DNA from: an uncultured Chthoniobacterales bacterium
GTDB taxonomy: Bacteria; Verrucomicrobiota; Verrucomicrobiia; Chthoniobacterales; CALDSX01
Direction of reading: 5' to 3'
DNA: 32,460 bases
NCBI GenBank assembly: GCA_937924445.1
Contig: CALDSX010000124.1
Location: forward strand, 1-32,460
In this document: piece by piece, positions 8,101 through 17,841 of the stretch
Layout: each line of letters begins with the position of its first letter
Numbering within the stretch: position 1 is the first letter of the stretch
Position numbers and translations under genes: made by a program
The notes under the pieces: generated by a model
Told to the model about the DNA's origin: nothing
Seen by the model: only the letters and a program-made list of their open reading frames with translations
The model's database searches: none

Positions 8101-9043
8101 GATAACGGTGACTTTTATCAGAACCATAAAAACTTGGATCTGCTGCTCGGCCTCATCACAAGGACCGCTGCTCGCTCCACTCTAGTTGTCATATCTGCTT
8201 AGAACTTATCTTCGATATGGGATCAATATGCTTTCTAAAAAACAGCATTTAAAAGAGAACCCTTTCTTGTTTGCATTCTCGCGGTTTGGCGTGAGCCCTA
8301 TGCCGCGGAGGCGAATGGCCCAAGGACAATGGCCCGAAAAGGTGTCCCTGAATAAGGCGCTTGGGTGCTGCCGCACAATGCCTTCGATATTGTCGTTATC
8401 AGAGATTTCCTTCCACACCCCTGTTGTCCGCGAACCAGCGCCTGTTACTCTCGTCCTTTTTCCACGCAAAGCTTCTATGAAAAGGCTTAGCGATCCTTTT
8501 GATCCTAACCCTCGGGTCTGGGCCGGGGGCCATGAGTGCATCGTCCCAAGCATGGGAGGATCGGATGACGGAACGATCACCTCGTTGTATTTGCGGCTGC
8601 TCACAGAGCTATTAAGTAAGCGCGTGATCCATGTTCAATGATCCACGTTCAATGGTCTTAAGCTATTAGAGAGCGGACTTCGAGCAGCGGGATAACCAAG
8701 TCTTCAACTCATCGAAGCTTGACCTTCCGTGGGTGGTCTTTTGGCGCTTGGTGGCATGGCGTCCAGGACCACCTCGAGATGCCGAAGGGTAGTTTTTTGG
8801 ACTTAGGTTAAGGTATTGGCACTGCAATACTGTCTTCGTTGCAACGAAGTCTTATTTTGCGCATGATACGTAGAAGCCTTAAGAAATTATTTGCACAGAT
8901 GTTATGAAGGCAATTTAAAACTGCCCCGTGTTTGAGTTTGCGCTGCAACCCGGTAGTTGACCAAGCATTACTTTGCGTTTTTTTGGTTATTCATGATTTC
9001 AAAGCCCTACATTCTGCACATTGTTCACTGGAAAAACATTTGA

Positions 9044-10342
9044 ATGACTGAGCAAAGAAACAATTCAAGATCAGCAACTCTTTTTCACCAGGCGCTTGCT
9101 GCGATCCCCGGTGGGGTCAACTCACCGGTGCGGGCTTTTCGAGCGGTGGGCGGACAACCGTTTTTTGTAGAATCAGCAAGTGGCGCACGCATCCACACTG
9201 TTGATGGCCTCTCGCTGATCGACTATGTTTGCACTTGGGGACCGGCGATTCTCGGGCATGCACCCCGAGCGGTTTTGGAAGCGATCCGCGAAACTGTGGG
9301 GCATGGATTGAGTTTTGGTATTCCAAATCCTCGCGAGGTGGATATGGCCGAGAGCATAAAGCGCTTTGTCCCTGCTGTGCAAAAGGTTCGCATGGTCAAT
9401 AGCGGCACCGAGGCAACGATGTCATGTGTTCGTCTGGCACGCGGGTTTACGAACCGGGATTTGATTGTGAAGTTTGCGGGTTGCTATCACGGCCATGTGG
9501 ACAGTCTGCTCGTTAAAGCTGGTAGTGGTGCGCTCACAAATGGTGAGCCGGACAGTGCTGGCGTGCCATGCGCACTAGCGGCGCTTACAATCACACTCCC
9601 TTTTAATGATAAGGAGGCGATTCGGGAGCTGTTCTCTCGGCGAGGGCGTGAAATTGCGGCGATCATTCTCGAGCCAATTCCTGCAAACGCGGGGCTTTAT
9701 CTTCCCGAGCCTGGCTATCTCGAGTTGTTGCGTCATATGTGCGATGCGCATGGGGCCTTGCTTATTTTTGATGAGGTAATGACCGGGTTTAGGCTTGGAC
9801 CTGGTGGGGCGCAAGAGTTGTTTGGTATTTCTCCTGATCTATCGGCATTTGGCAAAGTCATTGGTGGGGGGTTGCCAGTTGGAGCCTTTGGAGGGAGGGC
9901 TGATGTGATGGATTATCTCTCCCCCTCCGGGCCGGTTTATCAGGCGGGGACGCTATCGGGCAATCCGCTTGCTCTAGCGGCCGGCCTAACACAGCTTCGC
10001 GAACTCGAACATGGTGGTGGCTGGGCGCGGCTGGAGCAAATCGGGCTGGCTTTTGAGCAATTGATACGGGAGGCTCTCGTACAAACACGCACGTATGCGA
10101 CATTTCACCGAATTGGTTCGATGTTTTGTCTCTATTTTTGTGAGGGACCTGTTCGAAATCTTGACGATGCGATGCGGTCCGATCGGGCGCGATTCGCTCG
10201 GTTTTTTCACGAGTGCTTGAAGAGAGGGGTTTACTTCGCGCCGTCGCAGTTTGAAGCCGGATTTCTCTCTCTTGCACATGGAGAGGACGAGTTGGAGGCC
10301 ACAGCACGTGTTGTCCGGGAGGCGCTTGCAGTTTCAGGATAA
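9044..10342 (+). CDS. hemL: Glutamate-1-semialdehyde 2,1-aminomutase
   Basis: ALAAIPGGVNSPVRAFRAVGGQPFF, MVNSGTEATMSCVRLARGFT, IIFDEVMTGFRLGPGGAQELFGISPDLSAFGKVIGGGLPVGAFGG (PLP lysine), YQAGTLSGNPLALAAGL. Confidence 0.97.
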   Translation: MTEQRNNSRSATLFHQALAAIPGGVNSPVRAFRAVGGQPFFVESASGARIHTVDGLSLIDYVCTWGPAILGHAPRAVLEAIRETVGHGLSFGIPNPREVDMAESIKRFVPAVQKVRMVNSGTEATMSCVRLARGFTNRDLIVKFAGCYHGHVDSLLVKAGSGALTNGEPDSAGVPCALAALTITLPFNDKEAIRELFSRRGREIAAIILEPIPANAGLYLPEPGYLELLRHMCDAHGALLIFDEVMTGFRLGPGGAQELFGISPDLSAFGKVIGGGLPVGAFGGRADVMDYLSPSGPVYQAGTLSGNPLALAAGLTQLRELEHGGGWARLEQIGLAFEQLIREALVQTRTYATFHRIGSMFCLYFCEGPVRNLDDAMRSDRARFARFFHECLKRGVYFAPSQFEAGFLSLAHGEDELEATARVVREALAVSG

Positions 10343-10548
10343 GCCAATGACGCAGCTCTGCCTCATCCGATCGATGCAGTCGTTGTGTGGCGTTAGGGGC
10401 TATGCGAAGAAAAACAGATACAAAAACCCACGCGTCCGGTTCGATAAAGGCTGTGAGGGTTGTGGTTATCGGCCTCATGCCTTACATCCTGTGAATGCTC
10501 TTTTTGCTTTAATTATCTACTTTTTGCGAACCGATAAAAAAATCTATG

Positions 10549-10571
10549 TCTCAAATTTGTTAAATTTGAGA
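10549..10571. repeat. Perfect 10-bp inverted repeat TCTCAAATTT-gtt-AAATTTGAGA
   Basis: Directly visible palindrome in the hemL-tRNA-Pro intergenic region; AT-rich, no adjacent T-run specific to a terminator. Confidence 0.7.
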
Positions 10572-10714
10572 ACGAAATGGGTGAGAAGAAAAAACTTTCG
10601 GCAGTCTACGCTGGTGAAGTCGATAGAAGCTTTTGAAAAGCACCCCTGTGACGTTTATTGGCTGACATAAGAGAGGGGATTTTGCAGTCGATGGAAAATG
10701 CAGGGGTAGGGGGA

Positions 10715-10788
10715 TCGGGCTGGCGGGATTTGAACCCGCGGCCTCTGCGTCCCGAACGCAGCGCTCTACCAAGCTGAGCCACAGCCCG
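10715..10788 (-). tRNA. tRNA-Pro (anticodon CGG)
   Basis: Reverse complement CGGGCTGTGGCTCAGCTTGGTAGAGCGCTGCGTTCGGGACGCAGAGGCCGCGGGTTCAAATCCCGCCAGCCCGA; acceptor CGGGCTG/CAGCCCG, anticodon stem CTGCG/CGCAG with loop TTCGGGA. Confidence 0.96.
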
Positions 10789-10939
10789 CTCGAAGAAGCT
10801 TAGCCTCCATTAACGGCGAAGCAAGTAATAGTTTTTGTTGCCTTGGTCTTTGGACACCTGATAATTGAAGAGCGAACAATGCAAAATCTATTCGGCGTGC
10901 GAGTTAATTTTGTATTTGGCAGCTTTAATTTGGATCTAA

Positions 10940-11377
10940 ATGGATACGATTCCTGAGCTAACAATTGATGTTCAAGTAATGTTTTTTGACACCGACTGCG
11001 CTGGGGTGGTTCATAACATTGCTTACCTACGGCATATCGAAACCGCGCGCACTCATCTTGCTGAGATATTAGGTTGGCGGCTGGTCGAGATGGCGAACAC
11101 GGGTCTTTATCCGGTGGTGGTTCGGACCGAGATTGACTACAAACGTCCCGCAAGATTGGGTGATGTGATGCGTGTTCGAGGGTTTCTTGAAGAAGTCGAG
11201 CGCTCGCGTTTTTGGTGCGGGTTTGAAATAAGCCGAGCAACAGATAATCGATTGCTCGTCACATGTCGCCAATCGCTTGCTTTGGTGCAAATGCCGGAAG
11301 GAAGGGCTGTCCGGCTTCCACCAGAATGGCGTGAACGGTGGAGCAAAAAAGTACGGGTTCGTGAAAGCACCACCTAA
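10940..11377 (+). CDS. Acyl-CoA thioesterase, YbgC/FadM-like hotdog fold
   Basis: VMFFDTDCAGVVHNIAYLRHIETARTHLAEILG is the 4HBT/YbgC active-site signature. Confidence 0.9.
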   Translation: MDTIPELTIDVQVMFFDTDCAGVVHNIAYLRHIETARTHLAEILGWRLVEMANTGLYPVVVRTEIDYKRPARLGDVMRVRGFLEEVERSRFWCGFEISRATDNRLLVTCRQSLALVQMPEGRAVRLPPEWRERWSKKVRVRESTT

Positions 11378-11507
11378 AGCTTCATAAGAGGCGATAAAAG
11401 AAACGATAAACAGCGGACTGCGTTTTTGCCGGTGCTAAGTTGATTTGGCGCCTCGTCAGAGCTTGTCAGCAGGAATTTTTATAAGCTTCTTTTTTACTTA
11501 TGAGATG

Positions 11508-11996
11508 TTAAGGTTTGCTGGTTCCTTTGGAGAGAATGTTGTTGATCTCCGAGATAAATTTCTGCGGACTGGCGTCGGGGGAGGCACCAAGGCGCCCAAG
11601 CTCTTTTTCTCCGGTGGAGTCAAGAACAACGTAAGTTGGGTATCCTTTGATCCCAAATTCTTGCTGTAAAGAGTTATTCCGGGCAACGTATTCCGATGGC
11701 ACAATACTTTTGTTCTGTGGAAAATCGATTGTAACGAGGATAAGCTTTTTCGCAGCGTACTCTTTCCATTCCGTTTGGGCAAACACCTTTTTGTCCATGA
11801 GCTTGCACCATCCGCACCAATCGGAGCCGGTGAAATTGATGAGTATTGGTAAATCCTTTTCCTTGGCCAATTTGGTTGCAGCGGCTAAGTCCATTGTCCA
11901 TTTGCCAGGCTCAGCGCCTTCGGTTGCTACTTCAGCACGAACGTTGGTGAGAGCAAGAATAGAGATCGTAAGAAAGGAGAAAATGTGAGTTTTCAT
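11508..11996 (-). CDS. Thioredoxin-like protein (thioredoxin_7 type), probably exported
   Basis: Signal-like MKTHIFSFLTISILALTNVRA, then ILINFTGSDWCGWCKLMDKKVF (WCGWC) and GIKGYPTYVVLDSTGEKELGRLG. Confidence 0.92.
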   Translation of the reverse strand: MKTHIFSFLTISILALTNVRAEVATEGAEPGKWTMDLAAATKLAKEKDLPILINFTGSDWCGWCKLMDKKVFAQTEWKEYAAKKLILVTIDFPQNKSIVPSEYVARNNSLQQEFGIKGYPTYVVLDSTGEKELGRLGASPDASPQKFISEINNILSKGTSKP

Positions 11997-12349
11997 ATTG
12001 TTGTGTGACGGCACACCAAGGATGGCATAATGTCGGCCGAGGCCAACGCTGGAAGAAGTCAACCAGGATGAGACTATTGCCACTGATAGTCGCCACTGTT
12101 AGGTGCGGTTGCAAAAATGTCAAACGCAAGATTTAAAGAAACACCCAGTGAATCAGGCATCGGAAAAGAAGAAGCCAGTCATGGAGGACTTTTAAAATTT
12201 CTCCCGGTTGCCTACTAAATTGATTGAAGCCGGGTGGTAAGAACAAATATTCATTCTTCCCGAATTTTCTTTGCTCTTGTAGTTTGGCTCGCCCATATTG
12301 AAATTTCGCCAATAATAAGCCTCTCTCCAAAAGCGAAACATTTTAAAAC

Positions 12350-14929
12350 GTGTACACCCAAAACGAAAAAGTTGACCCAATAAACGTCGCCGAAGAGATG
12401 TCGAGGAGTTTCCTCGATTATTCCATGTCGGTCATCATTTCGAGGGCACTGCCCGACGCTCGTGATGGTCTAAAGCCTTCACAGAGGCGCATTCTTTTTG
12501 CCATGCGAGATCTTGGCGTGCAGCCAAACCGTAAGCATCTGAAGTGCGCTAAGATCGTAGGTGAAACCATGGGCAACTACCATCCCCATGGCGACCAGGC
12601 AATTTATCCGACTCTCGTGCACATGGCGCAACCATGGTCTATGCGAGACACGTTAGTTGATGGGCAGGGTAATTTTGGTTCTGTGGAAGGAGATCCCCCT
12701 GCGTCGATGCGATATACAGAGGCGCGGTTGACACCTCTTGGCTCTGTGATCATGGATGACATGGACAAAGAGACCGTGGATTTCGTGCCGAACTATGACG
12801 AGACACGGCTTGAGCCATCTGTTTTTCCGGCCGCTTTCCCGAATCTCCTCGTCAACGGGGGAACAGGTATTGCGGTTGGAATGGCTACCAATATACCTCC
12901 ACATAATCTTGGTGAGTTGGTGGACGGGTTGTGCGCGATGGTCGATGATCCCGGGATTGGCGTAAACGAACTGATGCGCTTTGTTAAAGGCCCAGACTTT
13001 CCGACCGGCTGCCAGATCACTGGAACGGCTGGGATTCGTCAGTATTTTGAGACGGGACGTGGCAGCGTGAAGGTGAGGGGTTGCGCAGGGGTTGAAGAAA
13101 TAAAAGGCGGGCGAGAACAGATTGTCATCACGCAAATTCCTTACGGTGTTAATAGAGCAGAACTTGTTTCTCGAATTGCTGAACTGGTGAATGATAAAAC
13201 CCTCACTGACATCTCTGCAATTCGCGATGAATCAGACGAAAACACCCGCGTAGTGATCGAACTCAAACGCGATGCCGTCGCAAAAGTCGTTATCAACAAT
13301 CTATTCAAGCAGACTTCGTTGGCCACTTCCTTCTCAGCCAACATGCTTGCGATTGTGGGTGGCAGGCCAAAGTTGCTTTCACTCAAAGACGCACTCCAAT
13401 GCTTTCTTGACCACAGACGGGATGTTGTTTTGAGACGCACACGGTTTTTGTTGCGCAAAGCTGAGGAGCGTGCGGAGACTCTGGAGGGTTATCTGATCGC
13501 ACTAGAGAATCTCGATGAATTCATAAGGATCATCAGAGATTCAAACAACCGCGACCAAGCTCGCGAGCGTCTCTTGAAATTTAATTTTTCACAGCGGGAG
13601 ATCGAGGATCTTGGGATTTTGATACGCTCTGAAGCGCGATTGGTGAATGGACGCTACGGATTTAGCGAGGCACAGGCCGATGCAGTGCTCGATTTGCGCC
13701 TTTACCAACTTACTGGCTTAGAGCGTGAGAAGGTAACCGGTGAATATAAAGCGCTTGTTTCACAGATTAACGATCTCCGTGATATTCTCGAACGCGAAGA
13801 GCGGGTGCGTTCCATCATCAAAGAGGAACTTCAAGCTGTAAGAGCCAAGTATGCCACTCCCCGCCGAACCGAGATTGTCCCTGAGGAGGGGGAAATGGCG
13901 CTCGAAGATCTTATTGTCAACGAAGGTTGTGTTATCACGATCACCCACAAGGGTTATATCAAACGCACCGCTGTAAGTGCCTACCGCGCTCAGCGACGTG
14001 GTGGCGTGGGAGTGCGTGGTATGTTGACCCGCGACGCTACCGGCGAGGATCAGGAGGGGGACTTTGTGGAGCACATCTACACTGCAAGCACTCACGATTA
14101 TCTAATGTTTTTTACTAGGCAGGGGCGATGCTACGTCGAGCGTGTCCACAGCATTAACGAAGGGGAGCGGGGATCAAAGGGACGATCAATCGCGAATCTG
14201 CTCGAACTCAAAAACGACGAAAAGATTGCGGCGATCATTCGTGTTCAATCAAAGGTGGTCGGCAACAAAGACTCGACTTGGGATTCTAACCTCCACGTGC
14301 TATTTGCCACCAGTTCCGGCATCGTCAAGAAAACCAATCTTTCTGAATTTTCCAACGTCCGTAAAGGTGGAATTATTGCCATGCAAATTGAGGAAGGTGA
14401 TGAGCTCATTGAAGCTATGTTGACCAGTGGGCAGGATGAGGCGGTGTTGATAACCCACCAGGGAATGAGTCTGCGGTTTCACGAAGACCAAATTCGAGAT
14501 CAGGGCCGTAACACTGTTGGCGTATGGGGTATCCGTCCTGAGAAAGAAGATTATGTGGTAGCCCTGGCTATTGTCCAACCTGATGCCATGCTTTTAGTAG
14601 CCGGCGAAAATGGGATTGGCAAAAGAACCCCTTTTGATGAGTATCGGCTCCAAGCCCGGGGCGGCAAAGGTATCATAACAATGAAAACCGGCGACAAGAC
14701 CGGTGCGGTGGTTGGCGCTTTGACTATTCGAGAAAATGACGAAATGATGTTAATCAGCAATAAGGGCCAAATGACACGAATCAAAGTGAATAACATTCGT
14801 GTGACTGGACGCAACGCCCAAGGGGTGAAACTTATGGATCTTCGCCCGGGAGAGCGACTTGTAGATATTGCTCCAGTTGTTGTAGATACCGAAACAGACA
14901 TAGACACAAGTTCGAACACGACTGCATAA
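12350..14929 (+). CDS. gyrA: DNA gyrase subunit A
   Basis: RSFLDYSMSVIISRALPDARDGLKPSQRRILFAM, ASMRYTEARL (catalytic Tyr), GTGIAVGMATNIPPHNLGELVDG, GyrA-box-like QRRGGVGVRG; GTG start. Confidence 0.96.
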   Translation: MYTQNEKVDPINVAEEMSRSFLDYSMSVIISRALPDARDGLKPSQRRILFAMRDLGVQPNRKHLKCAKIVGETMGNYHPHGDQAIYPTLVHMAQPWSMRDTLVDGQGNFGSVEGDPPASMRYTEARLTPLGSVIMDDMDKETVDFVPNYDETRLEPSVFPAAFPNLLVNGGTGIAVGMATNIPPHNLGELVDGLCAMVDDPGIGVNELMRFVKGPDFPTGCQITGTAGIRQYFETGRGSVKVRGCAGVEEIKGGREQIVITQIPYGVNRAELVSRIAELVNDKTLTDISAIRDESDENTRVVIELKRDAVAKVVINNLFKQTSLATSFSANMLAIVGGRPKLLSLKDALQCFLDHRRDVVLRRTRFLLRKAEERAETLEGYLIALENLDEFIRIIRDSNNRDQARERLLKFNFSQREIEDLGILIRSEARLVNGRYGFSEAQADAVLDLRLYQLTGLEREKVTGEYKALVSQINDLRDILEREERVRSIIKEELQAVRAKYATPRRTEIVPEEGEMALEDLIVNEGCVITITHKGYIKRTAVSAYRAQRRGGVGVRGMLTRDATGEDQEGDFVEHIYTASTHDYLMFFTRQGRCYVERVHSINEGERGSKGRSIANLLELKNDEKIAAIIRVQSKVVGNKDSTWDSNLHVLFATSSGIVKKTNLSEFSNVRKGGIIAMQIEEGDELIEAMLTSGQDEAVLITHQGMSLRFHEDQIRDQGRNTVGVWGIRPEKEDYVVALAIVQPDAMLLVAGENGIGKRTPFDEYRLQARGGKGIITMKTGDKTGAVVGALTIRENDEMMLISNKGQMTRIKVNNIRVTGRNAQGVKLMDLRPGERLVDIAPVVVDTETDIDTSSNTTA

Positions 14930-15081
14930 GTTCGCTCGACTAAGTCCCAGTAGAGGCTTTTGGGATCTCAAGCCCGCGATGAAAAGGTTCGTGAATAGAC
15001 CATAATTCAGTCTCGCAAACTAGGAGGTTCCTTTATGCTTTGGTTTTGGCGTGAAAAATATCGGGTGAAAGTCAATAGAAA

Positions 15082-15106
15082 ATCCACACCATGCTTCGGT
15101 GTGGAT
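15082..15106 (-). terminator. Hairpin ATCCACACC-atgcttc-GGTGTGGAT between convergent genes
   Basis: Perfect 9-bp stem between gyrA stop (14929) and the stop of the minus-strand LolA-like gene (15120); T-rich (TTTCT) following on the minus strand. Confidence 0.6.
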
Positions 15107-15119
15107 GATTGTGATAGCT

Positions 15120-15917
15120 TCATCGTCCCGGAATGAGAAATTGGCGAAAGGTTTCCTTTTCGAACTCCGATTCGGGAATCTCGATATCCCTTTCTCCTCG
15201 GCTGAACTCAACAGAGGTTCGCCGACCACTGGGTGGAATTTCCACCGTAAACGATACGGGGCTCCATACACCTCCTTCGCGTCGTGCCAGACGCTGAAAA
15301 TAAATAACAGCTGTCTTTTCGCCTTTTATTCCGAAAAACTCGATGTGGATCGGGACAAATTTGTCCTTGGAAACCGCCGATCGTACGGAAGGAGAGGGCC
15401 GCCCGGCTTGAGGGCGTGAGAGCAAAATCCAACTCTCTTCTCGCCCTGCCATCTCGGATCCGATAATCTCCTGCTCGGGCCAATACCAAAATGGTTGAAC
15501 AAAATCAGAGGGACGGATTGCTGTCGCAAACAATTCTTCATCGAGCATTTCCTGCTTAAGATCCCAAATGGCGTCGTTCGGACCAAACATGAAGCCCGAC
15601 ACTTGACGATCGGTGCGACGGTCAATCATCACCCCTGAGCCTTTCACATTTGCGGGCCACAACGCTGCAATCAGTATGCGTGTCCGTGGTCCGTCGCGTC
15701 GTCCTTTCAATGTGATCTGTGCACTGCTGCGGGTCCCATCCAAATGGAACGTTTCAACCCTTGCTCTTGCGCGAAATCCCCGGCTCTGGTGTTGTTCAAG
15801 CACTGTTCTTATGAGATCAGCCGCGGGCGGTGGGTCTTGGCACAGACCACGCCCCGAGAATAGAAGAACGCTGAGGAGTATTGTTGCACACAAGAGATTT
15901 TTGCTGAGTGAGTTCAC
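15120..15917 (-). CDS. Outer membrane lipoprotein-sorting protein (LolA-like/DUF4292-type)
   Basis: Signal peptide; TLKGRRDGPRTRILIAALWPANVKGSGVMIDRR...DLKQEMLDEELFATAIRPSDFVQPFWYWPEQEIIGSEMAGREESWIL; adjacent to Lol-like ABC genes. Confidence 0.8.
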   Translation of the reverse strand: MNSLSKNLLCATILLSVLLFSGRGLCQDPPPAADLIRTVLEQHQSRGFRARARVETFHLDGTRSSAQITLKGRRDGPRTRILIAALWPANVKGSGVMIDRRTDRQVSGFMFGPNDAIWDLKQEMLDEELFATAIRPSDFVQPFWYWPEQEIIGSEMAGREESWILLSRPQAGRPSPSVRSAVSKDKFVPIHIEFFGIKGEKTAVIYFQRLARREGGVWSPVSFTVEIPPSGRRTSVEFSRGERDIEIPESEFEKETFRQFLIPGR

Positions 15918-15922
15918 TGTGC

Positions 15923-17038
15923 TTACTCACTGCGGAGCGCATCACCTGGCTGCAAACGCGAAGCACGCCAGGCAGGGTAAACTCCCGCCAATAATCCAAG
16001 TGCTACTGAAAGCGACATTGCCACAAGAAATAGTCCGGGACCGATATCAGCTTTCAGCCGGCCTCTGAGCAAGTCCGCCGTCTCCAGAGCGCGGGCAATG
16101 CAAATTCCAATCAATAAACCGAATACACCACCGATGAGGGAGAGAAGCAACGATTCCAGAAGGATCATTCCCATCACACGTGCCCGGCGCCAGCCTATCG
16201 CTAGGAGAATACCTATTTCCTTTACTCGCTCGAAAACACTCATCAACATGGTGTTCGTTACCCCAAACATGCCGACAAACAAAGCCAAAAGTGAGGTGGC
16301 CCAACTCATGGCACGAACGATCTCGATGCCGCTGTTACGGGATGCGACTTCTGCCGAATCGAGAGCGCTGAAGCCTTGATGAAGCTTTTCCAAACGCGCT
16401 TTTACCTCAGCCACGCCGGTAGGGGGATCCTTAAGCCTGAGGTTGAGAAAATTGACTTTTCCCTCTCGACCCGTGGCGGCCTGCATTTGCTCAAGCGGAA
16501 GCACAATGGCCCCGTTTTCCACCAAAGCTGGACTTTCGAAGATACCCGACACCGTAAACTCCTCAAACTCGATCTGTATAATGTCCCCAATTTTTTTGCC
16601 GAGCGAGGAGGCAGCTATTCTGCCTATAGCGGCTTCTCGCGACGCTCCGCTTTCTGGAGCTCTGCCTTCAAGGAATCGCAAATGATCCCACAAAAAGCTT
16701 GGTTTTTCCCATCCAAAGACCAATACCGCAGAGGAATCCTCCACGCCCATCATATCGCTGAGCAGCGCGGCCGAGGCCTCGATTGAAGGGCAGTCAAGAA
16801 ATTCCTGCAATGCGCGTTGCTCGAAAGGCACGGGCAGCGGGCTTCTGCTGGTAACTTTGGTGACCACAAGATCTGTGCCGCGTGCTTTATATGCCTCTTG
16901 CCAAACCTTTTCGAGCCCTTGCGCGAAACCGATCAGCGCAACCACAGCCGCAACACCCACTGAAATACCCAAAACCGTGAGCAGTGTGCGGGTGCGCCTT
17001 CGGAACAAGTTTCGCCAAACCATCCCTGCTATCGTCAT
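15923..17038 (-). CDS. ABC transporter permease, FtsX/MacB/LolC-like
   Basis: WRNLFRRRTRTLLTVLGISVGVAAVVALIGFAQG N-terminus; periplasmic domain; C-terminal SLLALFVGMFGVTNTMLMSVFERVKEIGILLAIGWRR. Confidence 0.94.
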   Translation of the reverse strand: MTIAGMVWRNLFRRRTRTLLTVLGISVGVAAVVALIGFAQGLEKVWQEAYKARGTDLVVTKVTSRSPLPVPFEQRALQEFLDCPSIEASAALLSDMMGVEDSSAVLVFGWEKPSFLWDHLRFLEGRAPESGASREAAIGRIAASSLGKKIGDIIQIEFEEFTVSGIFESPALVENGAIVLPLEQMQAATGREGKVNFLNLRLKDPPTGVAEVKARLEKLHQGFSALDSAEVASRNSGIEIVRAMSWATSLLALFVGMFGVTNTMLMSVFERVKEIGILLAIGWRRARVMGMILLESLLLSLIGGVFGLLIGICIARALETADLLRGRLKADIGPGLFLVAMSLSVALGLLAGVYPAWRASRLQPGDALRSE

Positions 17039-17841
17039 GTCCGATTCTCCGTTTCTATGGGGCCATCCGACACGATTGACCCGTCGAGCATGTGCACCAC
17101 CCTGCCAACTCGTGTCGCGACACGAGGATCGTGTGTAACGATAACCATTGTTGTCGCGTGTAAACGATGTATTTCAACAAGCAGTTCTATAATTCGCGAA
17201 GCGCTCGCCGAATCGAGGTTGCCTGTCGGTTCGTCAGCAAGGAGCAGGCGCGGTGTGTTTGCTAGGCTACGGGCCACAGCCACCCTTTGGCGTTCCCCAC
17301 CGGAAAGTTGTGCTGGCAGATGTTCAAGGCGGTGACCCAAACCAACACTTTCAAGAAGATCCACTGCCCTGGCCCGACGTGCCTTTCGGCTAAGGCCAAT
17401 TTCAAACATTGGAACCTCCACATTTTCGGCCGCGGTAAGTGTGGGGATGAGGTGAAAGGACTGAAAAATGAATCCTATTTCCCGTGCGCGAAACGCCGCC
17501 AGGTTGCGTCGCGCTTGCAGCGGTTGTGCGTCGAAAAGCACCTCGCCTGAGGTCGGACGGTCAAGAGCACCGATTATTTGGAGAAGAGTAGATTTTCCGC
17601 AGCCACTTGGGCCGATAATCGCCACTGGCTCACCTCCCATGATGGTGAGATCAAGGCCTCGCAGGGCTTTAACTCTTCCATCGTCAAATTCTTTGACAAC
17701 TCCACGGAGTTCCACCAGCGGGAGAGTCGGCTGATTGGGAGGCGAGGGGTGAAAGGTCTTCAAGGGAGTATCCGTAAAAGAAATTTTTCGAGGATACGCA
17801 TAAACTCCTCTGGACGCTCGATTTGTGCGGCATGACCGCAT
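17035..17841 (-). CDS. ABC transporter ATP-binding protein (LolD/MacB-like)
   Basis: Walker A GPSGCGKSTLL, signature LSGGERQRVAVARSL, Walker B LLLADEPTGNLDS, H-loop VIVTHD. True start probably lies inside the listed ORF (N-terminus overlaps the hydrolase gene). Confidence 0.95.
   Translation of the reverse strand: MRSCRTNRASRGVYAYPRKISFTDTPLKTFHPSPPNQPTLPLVELRGVVKEFDDGRVKALRGLDLTIMGGEPVAIIGPSGCGKSTLLQIIGALDRPTSGEVLFDAQPLQARRNLAAFRAREIGFIFQSFHLIPTLTAAENVEVPMFEIGLSRKARRARAVDLLESVGLGHRLEHLPAQLSGGERQRVAVARSLANTPRLLLADEPTGNLDSASASRIIELLVEIHRLHATTMVIVTHDPRVATRVGRVVHMLDGSIVSDGPIETENRT

Noticed and set aside
7682-8170. Possible tmRNA or other ncRNA in the gene-poor region
   Set aside because: No tRNA-like ends, no recognisable LAA-type tag peptide; the protein-like minus-strand reading explains part of the region better.
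9858-10478. 206-aa minus-strand ORF
   Set aside because: Antisense to hemL; no domain signature.
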